Shown: piece after piece, positions 1-9,023 of the stretch | How positions within the stretch are numbered: the first letter of the stretch is position 1 | Layout of the letters: each line of letters starts with the position of its first letter | Source: Imtechella halotolerans | GTDB taxonomy: Bacteria; Bacteroidota; Bacteroidia; Flavobacteriales; Flavobacteriaceae | DNA: 64,000 nt | Direction of reading: 5' to 3' | Assembly (NCBI RefSeq): GCF_028743515.2 | Contig: NZ_CP117969.2 | Span: forward strand, 1,609,001-1,673,000 | Program-made: the position numbers and the translations under genes | The notes under the pieces: generated by a model | What the model was told of the DNA's origin: nothing | Seen by the model: the letters and a program-made list of their open reading frames with translations, nothing else | Database searches by the model: none

Positions 1-195
1 TACCATGTATAACTGTCCTATTTTTTCATCTAAGGACATCGCATTATACTTCTCTTCTACCCATTTTCTTTGGGTAGAAACATCTTCTGTCTCAAGTGGA
101 TTAATCTGTTGGGCTGTTGCCAAAAAACAGAAACTACTTAAAACAATGGATAAAAAACAATGAATTGGGTGCAAACGTAGGTGGAGCATCTTCAT
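1..195 (-). CDS. Glycoside hydrolase family 3 protein, N-terminal fragment
   Basis: Partial gene: only the first 65 codons lie in the window and the rest runs off the left edge. The start is the ATG at 195. Residues 1-30 form a signal peptide with a hydrophobic core ending in ATAQQ, so the product is exported. The last visible residues, SLDEKIGQLYMV, match the conserved opening of the GH3 catalytic domain in beta-N-acetylglucosaminidases (NagZ/BglX-like). In many Flavobacteriaceae this domain is fused to a C-terminal beta-lactamase domain, which cannot be checked here. A role in cell-wall or chitin-type sugar turnover is inferred from the family only. Confidence 0.75.
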   Translation of the reverse strand, partial: MKMLHLRLHPIHCFLSIVLSSFCFLATAQQINPLETEDVSTQRKWVEEKYNAMSLDEKIGQLYMV

Positions 196-262
196 GAAAT
201 CTTGACTTTTGGTAAAAATAACGTAAATAATGTGCCAAAAGATACATCGATACTGTTAAAAT

Positions 263-304
263 AAAAAGCCAAAATTACAGATTCTTACTGCAATTTTGGC
301 TTTT
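263..304 (-). terminator. Intrinsic terminator after the 327-812 gene
   Basis: On the minus strand, arms AAAAGCCAAAATT and AATTTTGGCTTTT flank a 15-nt loop and are followed by TATTTT. It lies just after the stop of the gene at 327-812 and would end the long minus-strand run before the GH3 gene. Confidence 0.8.
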
Positions 305-326
305 AATCTCTTAATGAAGCAATTAG

Positions 327-812
327 TTAGCTAACGAATCGATTATGCCAGCTCTCGGAAGCTGGAACCTCCCATGCATTTTCATATTCGTATTTATTAA
401 TTACCAAATTATTGAATACCACGGTGTTTTTGGAAACGGCCTTTTCTTTGGCCATTTTTTTAAATTCCAGTAAGGTTTTATACGCCACAAACTCCCCTTG
501 CTTATAAGACACATTCATTTTATCCAACAGATCAACTCCATAGTGTTGTTCAAGGGATTGAATAAAGTGAACAGAAGCATCTATCGAGCAACCTGTCGCG
601 GCTTGCACCTCCTGATTAAGTGCTAAAACAATAAACCGATTATACCGTATTTGGTAAGAGGCTTCAAGTCCAATTCCGTGAGCTGTCCATTCCTCTACAA
701 ATGCACGAAGTTTCGTTTCTATCTCTAACAATTCTTCAGCTGAAAAACTTCTATTTGATTGATAAATCCATACCCGAGCAGTCTCTGGTAGGCTTTCAAA
801 AGGTACATACAT
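327..812 (-). CDS. Conserved flavobacterial protein of unknown function
   Basis: 161 residues, soluble, with no signal peptide or membrane segment. I recognise it as a protein conserved in Flavobacteriaceae that databases often call an ABC transporter ATPase. That label is not supported here: there is no Walker A (GxxGxGK) or LSGGQ motif, and the length is far too short for an ABC domain. It starts with ATG 19 nt downstream of the CCG-domain Fe-S gene and is last in that run, so it is probably co-transcribed with it. The function is unknown. Confidence 0.8.
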   Translation of the reverse strand: MYVPFESLPETARVWIYQSNRSFSAEELLEIETKLRAFVEEWTAHGIGLEASYQIRYNRFIVLALNQEVQAATGCSIDASVHFIQSLEQHYGVDLLDKMNVSYKQGEFVAYKTLLEFKKMAKEKAVSKNTVVFNNLVINKYEYENAWEVPASESWHNRFVS

Positions 813-831
813 CTTTTCTACATTAATTCAT

Positions 832-1623
832 TTACAAATCCTGTGCTTGCGCTATAAGTTCAGCAATATCCATAACAGCTACTTCTGACTCCTTTTCCTT
901 CACTTTCACCCCATCGGTCATCATTGTATTACAGAAAGGGCAACCTGTGGCAACAATAGTAGGTTGAGTTTCCAAGGCTTGTTCGGTACGCTCAATATTA
1001 ACATCTTTATCCCCTTTTTCAGGCTCCTTAAACATTTGAGCCCCTCCAGCTCCACAACATAAACCTCTGGATTTACATTTTTTCATCTCCACAAGCTCAG
1101 CTTCTAACTTAGTAATCAACTCCCTAGGAGCCTCATACACATTATTAGCCCTGCCCAAATAACAAGGATCATGAAAGGTAATTCGTTTGCCTTTAAACTG
1201 CCCACCTTCTATTGTAAGCTTTCCTTCATCCAATAGGGACTTCAAGAACTGAGTGTGGTGCATAACCTCATATTCTCCACCAAGAGAAGGATATTCATTC
1301 TTAATGGTATTGAAACAATGAGGGCAAGCCGTTACAATCTTTTTAACTTCATAAGCATTGAGCACTTCTATATTTGTCATGGCCTGCATCTGAAATAAAA
1401 ATTCATTTCCAGATCGTTTCGCCGGATCTCCAGTACAGCTTTCTTCCGTACCTAAAACTGCAAAATCAACACCCGCTTTATTAAGTAATTTCACAAAAGC
1501 TTTGGTGATTTTCTTTGCACGATCGTCAAAACTTCCGGCGCAGCCAACCCAAAACAATACTTCAGGTTGCTTGCCACTAGCCATCATCTCGGCCATGGTT
1601 GGTACATGCAGTGCTTCACTCAT
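832..1623 (-). CDS. (Fe-S)-binding oxidoreductase subunit with two CCG domains
   Basis: 263 residues, cytoplasmic. Two cysteine-rich CCG-type domains are visible. The N-terminal one has C28, C63 (SCTGDPAKR) and C100/C103 (CPHC). The C-terminal one has C154, C183, C189-C190 (CCGAGG) and C228/C231 (CPFC). Such domains bind a non-cubane 4Fe-4S cluster in HdrB, GlpC and LutA relatives. The first domain has SCTG in place of the classic CCG, a variant also typical of long actinobacterial Fe-S reductases. The membrane dicluster protein at 2188-3522 lies two genes upstream and is the likely partner, so the pair looks like a split membrane-linked electron-transfer complex. The electron donor is not evident. 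Confidence 0.85.
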   Translation of the reverse strand: MSEALHVPTMAEMMASGKQPEVLFWVGCAGSFDDRAKKITKAFVKLLNKAGVDFAVLGTEESCTGDPAKRSGNEFLFQMQAMTNIEVLNAYEVKKIVTACPHCFNTIKNEYPSLGGEYEVMHHTQFLKSLLDEGKLTIEGGQFKGKRITFHDPCYLGRANNVYEAPRELITKLEAELVEMKKCKSRGLCCGAGGAQMFKEPEKGDKDVNIERTEQALETQPTIVATGCPFCNTMMTDGVKVKEKESEVAVMDIAELIAQAQDL

Positions 1624-1666
1624 ACAATTAATATTTTAGGTAGTTCATTTAAAAACAACAGTCTTC

Positions 1667-2116
1667 TTATTGATCATGTTTTCCATCATCGAAGACCTGA
1701 ATAGTTACTTCTTTCTCTACTAAGTCCGTAAATTTTCCGTTGTATCGAGTAGCCTTCACTAAATGATTATCTACCCAATGATAATTCCCTCCTCTTGGTT
1801 TTCCCATTACCATACCATGGTATTTAAATCCATGTTTATCTAGCCATTGCTCCGTCACCTCTCTATGAGCCTCTGTTCGCGAAGTAAAAAAGAAAATAAC
1901 ATGACCTTCATCATACCAACGGTTAAGAGTCTGTAAGGCATCTGGGTATACATTAGCAGTTGCCATACGCTCAGGTTCTTCATTTGGAATATCATCACAG
2001 ATAGTGCCATCTATGTCAATTAGATAATTCTTGACTCCTTCAGGAAGCACCGGACTTACATGTGCTCCTTCTTCTACTTTTTCATGCAGTAATTTTTCTA
2101 CGTCTTCAATCTTCAT
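1667..2116 (-). CDS. HAD-superfamily phosphatase-like protein
   Basis: 149 residues, no signal peptide. HAD motif I is present as D34-I-D36-G-T, with the nucleophile Asp34 and acid/base Asp36. A motif II-like TSR follows near residue 78, a motif III-like lysine lies in GKPRGG, and the acidic WVDN sits near the motif IV position. The small size suggests a capless HAD hydrolase acting on a phosphorylated small molecule. Homologues are sometimes mislabelled phosphoheptose isomerase, but no SIS domain is visible. The gene sits between the two Fe-S genes in the same run. The substrate is unknown. Confidence 0.8.
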   Translation of the reverse strand: MKIEDVEKLLHEKVEEGAHVSPVLPEGVKNYLIDIDGTICDDIPNEEPERMATANVYPDALQTLNRWYDEGHVIFFFTSRTEAHREVTEQWLDKHGFKYHGMVMGKPRGGNYHWVDNHLVKATRYNGKFTDLVEKEVTIQVFDDGKHDQ

Positions 2117-2187
2117 GATTGTGGTTGTTTGGGTTGATAATTTGTTTTATAGCAATTTTTATTCTGATTATTTTCTTTTCTTTTTAT

Positions 2188-3522
2188 TTATTCGTTTTTC
2201 CAATTGAGTCGATCCATTTGATTGTAAGGCCAAGGAGCGCCATTATTTTCAATATTAGTCATCATGTTATTAAGCTCCATAGGCGCTGCAGACTGCTCCA
2301 TCACCAAATAACGACGCATATCCATTATAATAGAAAGCGGATTAATACTCACAGGACATGCTTCAACACAAGCATTACATGAAGTACAAGCCCATAATTC
2401 CTCTCTACTGATATAATCATCAAGCAACTGTTTTCCATCTGCCACGAACACTCCATCATTAGCATCTCTATTTTTACCCACTTCTTGTAATCGATCTCGA
2501 GTATCCATCATGATTTTTCGAGGTGATAGCTTTTTCCCAGTTTGGTTTGCTGGGCATTCACTTGTACAACGACCACATTCTGTGCAGGTATATGCACTTA
2601 ATAATTGTACCCAGTTTAAATCAGTAACATCAGAGGCCCCAAACTTCTCCGGTGGGGCACTTCCTTCTGAGGGAGCAGCAAACGGATCAGCATTTGGATC
2701 CATCATCATTTTCACTTCATTGGTTACCGACTCCAGATTATTCATTTTTCCCTTAGGCGCAACACTGGCGAAAAAGGTATTTGGGAAGGCCAATAAAATA
2801 TGTAAATGCTTTGAAAAATAGAGATAATTCAAAAAGATTAGAATGCCTATAATATGCAACCACCAAGCGGTTCGTTCCACCATAACAAGACTATTGAAAT
2901 CCATACCCTCGAAGAGTGGCGCAATAAACTGGCTTATTGGAAAAGCTCCAGCTTGCACATAATGATGTCCTTCTGGTGCTCCAGGCATATACTGCAGGGT
3001 ATAATCCGCAGCATTCATCGTAAGAAACAACACCATAAGTACAGTTTCAATGTACAAAATAATATTAGCATCATTACGAGGCCATCCTTTCATCTCTGGT
3101 TTCCAAAATCGTTGAATGCGAAGTATATTTCTTCGTATCCAGAACACCACTACGGAAACAATAACCAATAGAGCTAATACTTCAAATGAACCTATAAGTA
3201 CACTATAAAAACCTCCCATAAAAGCGAAGACCCTATGAGTACCAAACAATCCATCAATGATTATTTCCAATACCTCAAGATTGATAATAATAAACCCTAT
3301 ATAGACAATAATGTGTAAAATACCTGAAACAGGACGTACCACCATCTTTTGTTGCCCAAAGGCAATGCGAAGCATATTTTTCCAACGCTCAGATTTATGA
3401 TCGCTTGTATCAACAGGTCTCCCCATACGAATATTACGTATGAGTTTCTTTATGTTCATCACAAAGTACCCAATACCCACAAAAAGAATCAGGGTGAATA
3501 AAATGCTTGCAAATACGTTCAT
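2188..3522 (-). CDS. Membrane-anchored 4Fe-4S dicluster oxidoreductase subunit
   Basis: 444 residues. The N-terminal 250 residues carry about five transmembrane helices resembling the NarI/HdrE-type cytochrome b module; H70, H223, H239 and H241 are possible heme ligands. A cytoplasmic domain follows with two classic 4Fe-4S motifs, C313/C316/C319/C323 (then P) and C379/C382/C385/C389 (then P). The architecture suits quinone-linked electron transfer to the CCG protein at 832-1623. Together the two proteins equal one long actinobacterial-type chain of membrane, ferredoxin and CCG parts, split here into two genes. The ATG lies 3 nt after the MlaD-family stop, indicating tight co-transcription. 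Confidence 0.88.
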   Translation of the reverse strand: MNVFASILFTLILFVGIGYFVMNIKKLIRNIRMGRPVDTSDHKSERWKNMLRIAFGQQKMVVRPVSGILHIIVYIGFIIINLEVLEIIIDGLFGTHRVFAFMGGFYSVLIGSFEVLALLVIVSVVVFWIRRNILRIQRFWKPEMKGWPRNDANIILYIETVLMVLFLTMNAADYTLQYMPGAPEGHHYVQAGAFPISQFIAPLFEGMDFNSLVMVERTAWWLHIIGILIFLNYLYFSKHLHILLAFPNTFFASVAPKGKMNNLESVTNEVKMMMDPNADPFAAPSEGSAPPEKFGASDVTDLNWVQLLSAYTCTECGRCTSECPANQTGKKLSPRKIMMDTRDRLQEVGKNRDANDGVFVADGKQLLDDYISREELWACTSCNACVEACPVSINPLSIIMDMRRYLVMEQSAAPMELNNMMTNIENNGAPWPYNQMDRLNWKNE

Positions 3523-3525
3523 ATA

Positions 3526-4482
3526 TTAGTTTTCATTGGTTTCGGATGATTCATACTTAACCTGCTTACGTCCAAACAACGAAAAATGAACATAACGTTT
3601 AGGGTTAAGTTTCATGTCTTCAAGCAACTGCTCCAATTGAAGCGAAGCTCCGGATAAATTTTGGTACAATTGTTCATCCTTTAATAACTTGCCCACTGAT
3701 CCCTCACCATTTTCTATAGACGCCAATACCTTATTCAGTCCTGCCACCGTATTTTGTATGTCATTTACAGTTTGTCCTAAATTGGCTTCTGCTAATGAGT
3801 CGCTCATTTTAGCAAAATTAGCTGTAATTGTATGTACATTTTTCAAAGAAGCATCCATTTCAGCTTTATTGGTATTCATTAAAGAATTAAGAGATTGAGA
3901 TGCCGTACGTAAACTTGCCATTGTAGCATTTAGATGTTCTAAACTACTTTTCAAGTTTTCTCTCCCTTGTTGATCTAAAACTGCTGCCACTCCCACTAAT
4001 ACTGAATCTGCACTAATAAGTGTTTTACTAAGTTTTGCCTCTAGTGGCTCAATTTTACTAGTAATTGTCTCCACCGTACTTTTTTGAGTGGCACTAGGAA
4101 TAGTATCGCCCGGTTGTGCCATTGGCCCGTTATCAAAGGTCGGTACTATTTGCAAACCAGTACTCCCAAGTAAACTACTATATAGTTCAGCCTTGCTGTT
4201 TTTTGAAAACTCAAACCCCTTGTCTACTGTAAATGTTACGAGAATTTTAGCGGTTTCATTAATTATTTGCACATTGGTGACCTTCCCAACCTGAAAACCA
4301 TTAACGGTCACTGGTGTAGCCGGCTCAAGACCACCCGAATGACTATATACGGCGTAAAACTTACGGGAAGATTCAAAAACAGCACTCGATTTCAAATAGG
4401 TAAACCCTAACAAAAAAAGGATAATACCTCCAAAGACTATAAATGCAGTCTTAATTTCTCTAGATATTTTCAAGCGATTCAT
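3526..4482 (-). CDS. MCE/MlaD family lipid-transport protein
   Basis: 318 residues. A single N-terminal transmembrane anchor (about 13-30) is followed by an MCE domain (about 38-120) with the expected GLEPATPVTVNGFQVGKV segment. A long helical, probably coiled-coil region (about 140-290) completes the protein. MlaD-type proteins form periplasmic rings that pass phospholipids between the membranes with an MlaE/MlaF ABC permease. Those partners are not next to this gene and must lie elsewhere. It follows the amidase by about 50 nt. Confidence 0.88.
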   Translation of the reverse strand: MNRLKISREIKTAFIVFGGIILFLLGFTYLKSSAVFESSRKFYAVYSHSGGLEPATPVTVNGFQVGKVTNVQIINETAKILVTFTVDKGFEFSKNSKAELYSSLLGSTGLQIVPTFDNGPMAQPGDTIPSATQKSTVETITSKIEPLEAKLSKTLISADSVLVGVAAVLDQQGRENLKSSLEHLNATMASLRTASQSLNSLMNTNKAEMDASLKNVHTITANFAKMSDSLAEANLGQTVNDIQNTVAGLNKVLASIENGEGSVGKLLKDEQLYQNLSGASLQLEQLLEDMKLNPKRYVHFSLFGRKQVKYESSETNEN

Positions 4483-4532
4483 TATTTATGTTGCAAACAA
4501 AATTAGAAATAAATTTCGTAAGAAGCGACCTC

Positions 4533-5672
4533 TTACCTATCCGTTTTTAATGCTTCATCCACCGAAATTCTACTCCCCTTTTTATAAGCAACAATAAAAG
4601 CATCTTTGTATCCCTTCTCTACCGCTTCTTTCTGCAGCTGTTTGACCTCATCATAACTGTTGGTTTCCCCATAAAAATACCTATATACAGTACCACTAGA
4701 CTCAATGCTAACTGGCTTTAAGCCTTTGAAATTTTGCGGAAGCGCTTCCACTTTTTTAGCCCCAGCTGCAATTTGTACTTTAAAGATTACGGAAGTATTA
4801 ATTTGTTTGACTACTGATTTCTTTTCCTCCTCCTTTACGGGAGCTGGTTTCTTTTCCTGCACAACTTCTTTAGAGGTTACCACAGCAGTACTTGCAGGTC
4901 TTATCAACTTTTTATAATCCAATATTGCCTTGGCTATATTGTCGGCAAATTGTTCTTGTCCTTTACTTGAAGTTAAAAAAAGACGTTCTTCTCTATTGGT
5001 TACAAACCCTGTTTCAATAAGGACACTTGGCATATAAGTTTGATGCAACACGATAAAACCTGCCTGTTTAACTCCCCTATTCTTTCTCTTCATTTTGTCA
5101 GTGAAGTTCTGTTGAATCATTTTGGCAAGCTGTATACTTTGATCCAAATATTCCTCTTGCATAATAGTAAACCCAATTACTGATTCAGGCGAATTGATAT
5201 CATAACCGGCATATTTCTGCTCATAGTCATCCTCTAAATAGATTACCTCATTCTCCGCCTTAGCCACTTCAAAATTTTGCTTATTCGCATGCAACCCTAA
5301 CACATAGGTTTCAGCACCAGAGGCTTCTGTATGATGCGCATTACAATGTACAGAGACAAAAAGATCTGCCTTTGCTTTGTTGGCAATACGTCCTCGAACA
5401 TATAAATCCACAAATCGGTCATCCTTTCGTGTATACACCACTTTAATATCCTTATGTTGCTCAAGTTCTTTACCTATAAGCATGACTACTTTAAGAGCAA
5501 TATCCTTCTCATTTATCCCATTAGACACCTTGCCAGGATCCTTCCCACCGTGACCTGCATCAAGCACAATAACAAAGGGATCGGACTGAGTAACAGCATT
5601 CATATGACTAAAAGCCAACAAAAATAAAGAGGTCGGTATAGCAATTAATGTAAATATGATTTTGGTTCGCAT
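4533..5672 (-). CDS. N-acetylmuramoyl-L-alanine amidase with C-terminal SPOR-like domain
   Basis: 379 residues. An N-terminal signal segment (about 1-28) precedes an Amidase_3 domain with its zinc and catalytic residues: H41 in LDAGHGG, E55 in NEKD, H109 in SVHCNA and E220 in LIETGF. A Lys/Glu/Pro linker (about 258-290) leads to a C-terminal SPOR-like domain (about 292-372) expected to bind denuded septal glycan. The enzyme cuts the amide bond between MurNAc and the stem peptide in the periplasm and probably acts in daughter-cell separation. It is first in the minus-strand run and divergent from lptD. Confidence 0.93.
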   Translation of the reverse strand: MRTKIIFTLIAIPTSLFLLAFSHMNAVTQSDPFVIVLDAGHGGKDPGKVSNGINEKDIALKVVMLIGKELEQHKDIKVVYTRKDDRFVDLYVRGRIANKAKADLFVSVHCNAHHTEASGAETYVLGLHANKQNFEVAKAENEVIYLEDDYEQKYAGYDINSPESVIGFTIMQEEYLDQSIQLAKMIQQNFTDKMKRKNRGVKQAGFIVLHQTYMPSVLIETGFVTNREERLFLTSSKGQEQFADNIAKAILDYKKLIRPASTAVVTSKEVVQEKKPAPVKEEEKKSVVKQINTSVIFKVQIAAGAKKVEALPQNFKGLKPVSIESSGTVYRYFYGETNSYDEVKQLQKEAVEKGYKDAFIVAYKKGSRISVDEALKTDR

Positions 5673-5706
5673 AAAATAATAACTGTTAATTGTAGTTACT
5701 TAGCTG

Positions 5707-5739
5707 TAAATTTAAAAGGCCGAAGCATCAACAGACAAA
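5707..5739 (-). promoter_or_regulatory. Candidate promoter of the amidase run
   Basis: Minus strand: TTTG (5736-5739), 21 nt, then TAAATTTA (5707-5714), one mismatch from TAnnTTTG. It lies 35 nt before the amidase ATG. Confidence 0.5.
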
Positions 5740-5871
5740 AAAATATCCGTAAGTTTGGCACTTCAAATATTGAGCCATACTTTTACAAGTATCATGGGCT
5801 GATAAAGATACACTCTTTGGCGAAGATAAAAAAGTTTGGCAAAATTCATTTGACATCAGAGATTCTTTTGA

Positions 5872-8574
5872 ATGACCAAGTTAATAGATTTTACAACTTT
5901 GTACGTAACTAAATCACACATACTTTTTGTAATCCTCACTTGGATTTCTATTGGATTTCTGAAAGCTCAAGAAACCCCAGCGAAAACTCCATTACGCATA
6001 GACGCTGTTAAGGATACTACCAAACAAAAGGATAAAATAACGGCAACTGTAGTTCTTGACACTATTGTTAAAGATTCACTTTCAAAAGACTCAACAGCCG
6101 CTAAAAAAGGAAAATCTTCTTTACTGGACAAGATTCGTTACAAAGCAATTGATTACGCAAAAATAAGCCAAAAAAGAAAAGAGATTTTACTGTACAATGA
6201 AGCCGAAGTGTATTATGAAGATACTGAGCTTAAGGCTGGAATAATCATTCTTAATTACGAGAAAAAAGAAGTGTACGCAGGCCGAATCAAGGACTCCGCG
6301 GGTAATTACACTCAAGCACCCTATTTTAAACAAGGTAGTAATATAGTGGAACCTGATTCCATAAGGTTTAATTATGAAACCAAAAGGGCACTTATCTGGA
6401 ATTCCAAAACAGAACAGGACGGTAGCCATGTAACTGCCGAAATTGTAAAAAAGGAAAATGATTCTACCTACTTTATGTACGAAGGGCGGTTAACTACTTC
6501 CAAGAATCCTGACGACCCTGACTACTACATTCGCATTCGGAACGCAAAATTTGTTCCTAAAAAGAAAATTATAGCTGGATTTAGCAATATGTATATTGCA
6601 GATGTACCTACACCAATTGCAGTACCATTTGCCTATTTTCCACTTACGCAAGAGCGAACCTCAGGTTTTATTTTTCCAACCTTTGGTGAATTAAACAACA
6701 GAGGTTACTTTTTGCAAAACGGAGGCTATTATTTTGCCGTAAGTGATTATTTTGATTTAGCCCTAACTGGTGATTATTACACCAATGGGAGTTATGGTTT
6801 ACGGGCAGACACCCAATATAGAAAACGATATAAATTCTCGGGAAATTTAGGTCTACGCTATGAAAACCTAATTAACAGTCAAAGAGGTTTTCCGGATTAT
6901 AGTCGTGGTACAATTTATAATATTCGTTGGTCTCATTCTCAAGACACCAAATCCAGTCCTAGTTCTCAATTTTCTGCCTCTGTTAACCTGGGAAGTAGTC
7001 GCTATTATCAAAACTCACTCAATCAATTTAATTCTCCTAATCAACTAAACAATACCTTACAATCCTCAATATCATATACAAAAACCTTTACTTCATATCC
7101 TAGTGTACGAATAGGCGTAACAGCCTCACATCAGCAAAACACTCGAACGGAATCTATAAATATGACACTTCCGACATTGACAGCTAATATGGACCGTATT
7201 TATCCTTTTGTTAAAAGAAATTCTTCTAGAAAGGGAATTATTGACAACATTAACTTCCAATATAGCATGCGTGCGGAAAACAGTATCACTACGACAGATA
7301 GCTTGTTTTTCAAAAAAGAAATGTTTGAAAATGCAAGAACTGGAGTTAGACACGATATTCCTATTAGCACCAGCTTTAAACTACTCAAATATTTCAACCT
7401 AGGCATGTCTACTTCAATTAATGAAGTATGGCAACTGAGTACCATAAGAATTAACGATTATGACCCATCTTTACGAAAATCTACCATTGACACCATAAAA
7501 GGATTTGATCGTTTTACAACCTATGACTTCAATGCTAGTATAGGCACAACTATTTACGGTATGTTTAACTTCGGTACCGATAAAAAAATTCAAGCCATCC
7601 GTCACACCATAACCCCTATTATCGGCTATGGCTACAACCCTAGTTTTGACCAATACTTTGATTCATATGTAGCCAACGAATTTGGAGCCGTACGACAATA
7701 CACTCGTTTTCAAGGTGGTTTATTTGGAACTCCAAGACAAGGATTTTCAAATACTATGAGCATATCTTTGATTAACAAGCTAGAGGCTAAAGTTCGCGAT
7801 AGAGATTCCACTAAAACCGAAGCAAAAAAAATCACACTATTAAACAATCTTAATTTCAACACCTCTTACGACTTTAACACCAATCGTATAAGTCCTATCA
7901 TTATGACTGGAAGCACCAATCTTTTTCAAAATAAAATGGGAATAAATTTTGGAGCCACCTTCAACCCGTACGCAATTGACGATGCAGGCACTCAATTGGA
8001 TGTCTTAAATATTAATAATGGTGGCGGTCTTGCCAGACTAACCAACGCGAATCTTACGATGAACTATTCCTTTTCAAGTAAAAATTTTAAAGGCAAAGAC
8101 AACACCAATAATGTAGCTACCGGGGGTAGACCAGATGACCTATTTGGTACAGCTCAAGACTTTAGCGATAGTCGAACAATGGGAAATACAGAAGAAGGTG
8201 ATGATACGGAGGAAGCTCCAACTGAATATTACCGAACATCCATCCCATGGGATCTAAGAGTAGCCTATTCTTTAAGTTACTCCAATATTAGAAGAGAAAG
8301 TGAAATATCTAATAACTCGCTCATGTTTTCAGGAAACATAGACATTACCCCAAAATGGAAAGTGGGAGCCTCTTCCGGTTATGATTTCAAGAACCAAGGA
8401 TTTACCTACACACAACTTCGTTTTGAACGTGACTTAGATAGCTGGAGACTTAATTTCAACTGGGTTCCATTCAGCGCTAATTCTTCATGGTATTTCTTTA
8501 TAGGAATCAAGTCCTCAATGCTTTCGGATTTAAAATGGGATAAACGAAAGGTTAGTGATCGTAGCTTAAATTAA
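5872..8574 (+). CDS. lptD: LPS assembly protein LptD, Bacteroidetes type
   Basis: 900 residues. An N-terminal hydrophobic segment (about 12-32) ending near KAQ is a likely signal peptide. A Lys/Thr-rich linker follows, then an OstA-like beta-jellyroll (about 95-240; segments such as LLYNEAEVYYED and FVPKKKIIAGFSNMYIADVPTPI). The remaining 650 residues are rich in alternating aromatic beta-strands typical of an outer-membrane barrel. This matches the large LptD/OstA-like proteins of Flavobacteriaceae, which insert lipopolysaccharide into the outer leaflet. LptE is not recognised nearby. The start at the 5872 ATG is plausible, though homologues vary at the N-terminus. Confidence 0.85.
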   Translation: MTKLIDFTTLYVTKSHILFVILTWISIGFLKAQETPAKTPLRIDAVKDTTKQKDKITATVVLDTIVKDSLSKDSTAAKKGKSSLLDKIRYKAIDYAKISQKRKEILLYNEAEVYYEDTELKAGIIILNYEKKEVYAGRIKDSAGNYTQAPYFKQGSNIVEPDSIRFNYETKRALIWNSKTEQDGSHVTAEIVKKENDSTYFMYEGRLTTSKNPDDPDYYIRIRNAKFVPKKKIIAGFSNMYIADVPTPIAVPFAYFPLTQERTSGFIFPTFGELNNRGYFLQNGGYYFAVSDYFDLALTGDYYTNGSYGLRADTQYRKRYKFSGNLGLRYENLINSQRGFPDYSRGTIYNIRWSHSQDTKSSPSSQFSASVNLGSSRYYQNSLNQFNSPNQLNNTLQSSISYTKTFTSYPSVRIGVTASHQQNTRTESINMTLPTLTANMDRIYPFVKRNSSRKGIIDNINFQYSMRAENSITTTDSLFFKKEMFENARTGVRHDIPISTSFKLLKYFNLGMSTSINEVWQLSTIRINDYDPSLRKSTIDTIKGFDRFTTYDFNASIGTTIYGMFNFGTDKKIQAIRHTITPIIGYGYNPSFDQYFDSYVANEFGAVRQYTRFQGGLFGTPRQGFSNTMSISLINKLEAKVRDRDSTKTEAKKITLLNNLNFNTSYDFNTNRISPIIMTGSTNLFQNKMGINFGATFNPYAIDDAGTQLDVLNINNGGGLARLTNANLTMNYSFSSKNFKGKDNTNNVATGGRPDDLFGTAQDFSDSRTMGNTEEGDDTEEAPTEYYRTSIPWDLRVAYSLSYSNIRRESEISNNSLMFSGNIDITPKWKVGASSGYDFKNQGFTYTQLRFERDLDSWRLNFNWVPFSANSSWYFFIGIKSSMLSDLKWDKRKVSDRSLN

Positions 8575-8595
8575 CAATCCATATAATTGTAAATC

Positions 8596-8976
8596 ATGAA
8601 AAAAATAATCCACACACCAAAAGCCCCTGCACCAATTGGCCCTTACAGTCAAGCTACCATGGTCGGTGACGTTCTTTACACTTCAGGACAAATAGCTTTA
8701 GATCCAATCACTGGAAACCTTATTGAGGGAGGTGTAGAAGAAGAAACAAAACAAGTAATGAAAAATCTTGAAGCTGTATTGGAGGCAGCTGGAATGACCT
8801 TTGAAAATGTGTTTAAAACAACAATTTTCCTAAAGGACATGCATCAATTTTCACAGGTTAACGCCATATACGGAAGTTATTTTAATGACGAGACAGCTCC
8901 GGCACGAGAAACGGTAGAAGTTGCAAATCTGCCGAAGTTTGTCAATGTAGAAATAAGCATGATGGCAGCTAAATAA
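8596..8976 (+). CDS. ridA: RidA family enamine/imine deaminase
   Basis: 126 residues, the standard size for RidA (YjgF/YER057c/UK114). It has the signature start TPKAPAPIGPYSQA, the GQIALDP strand and the C-terminal PARETVEVANLP block with the active-site arginine. RidA hydrolyses reactive 2-aminoacrylate and related enamines formed by PLP enzymes, releasing ammonia in the cytoplasm. The ATG is 21 nt after the lptD stop, so it may be read on the same transcript although the functions are unrelated. A strong terminator follows. Confidence 0.97.
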   Translation: MKKIIHTPKAPAPIGPYSQATMVGDVLYTSGQIALDPITGNLIEGGVEEETKQVMKNLEAVLEAAGMTFENVFKTTIFLKDMHQFSQVNAIYGSYFNDETAPARETVEVANLPKFVNVEISMMAAK

Positions 8977-8985
8977 ATTTTAATA

Positions 8986-9020
8986 AAAAAGCCGTTTCTG
9001 AATTTGAAACGGCTTTTTTA
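8986..9020. terminator. Bidirectional terminator between ridA and the sugar kinase
   Basis: Stem GCCGTTTC (8991-8998), 7-nt loop, GAAACGGC (9006-9013), with six A before and six T after. It serves both convergent genes. Confidence 0.93.
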
Positions 9021-9023
9021 TGA

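Noticed and set aside
327-812. ABC transporter ATPase label used for homologues of this protein
   Set aside because: No Walker A, Walker B or signature motif is present, and the protein is too short.
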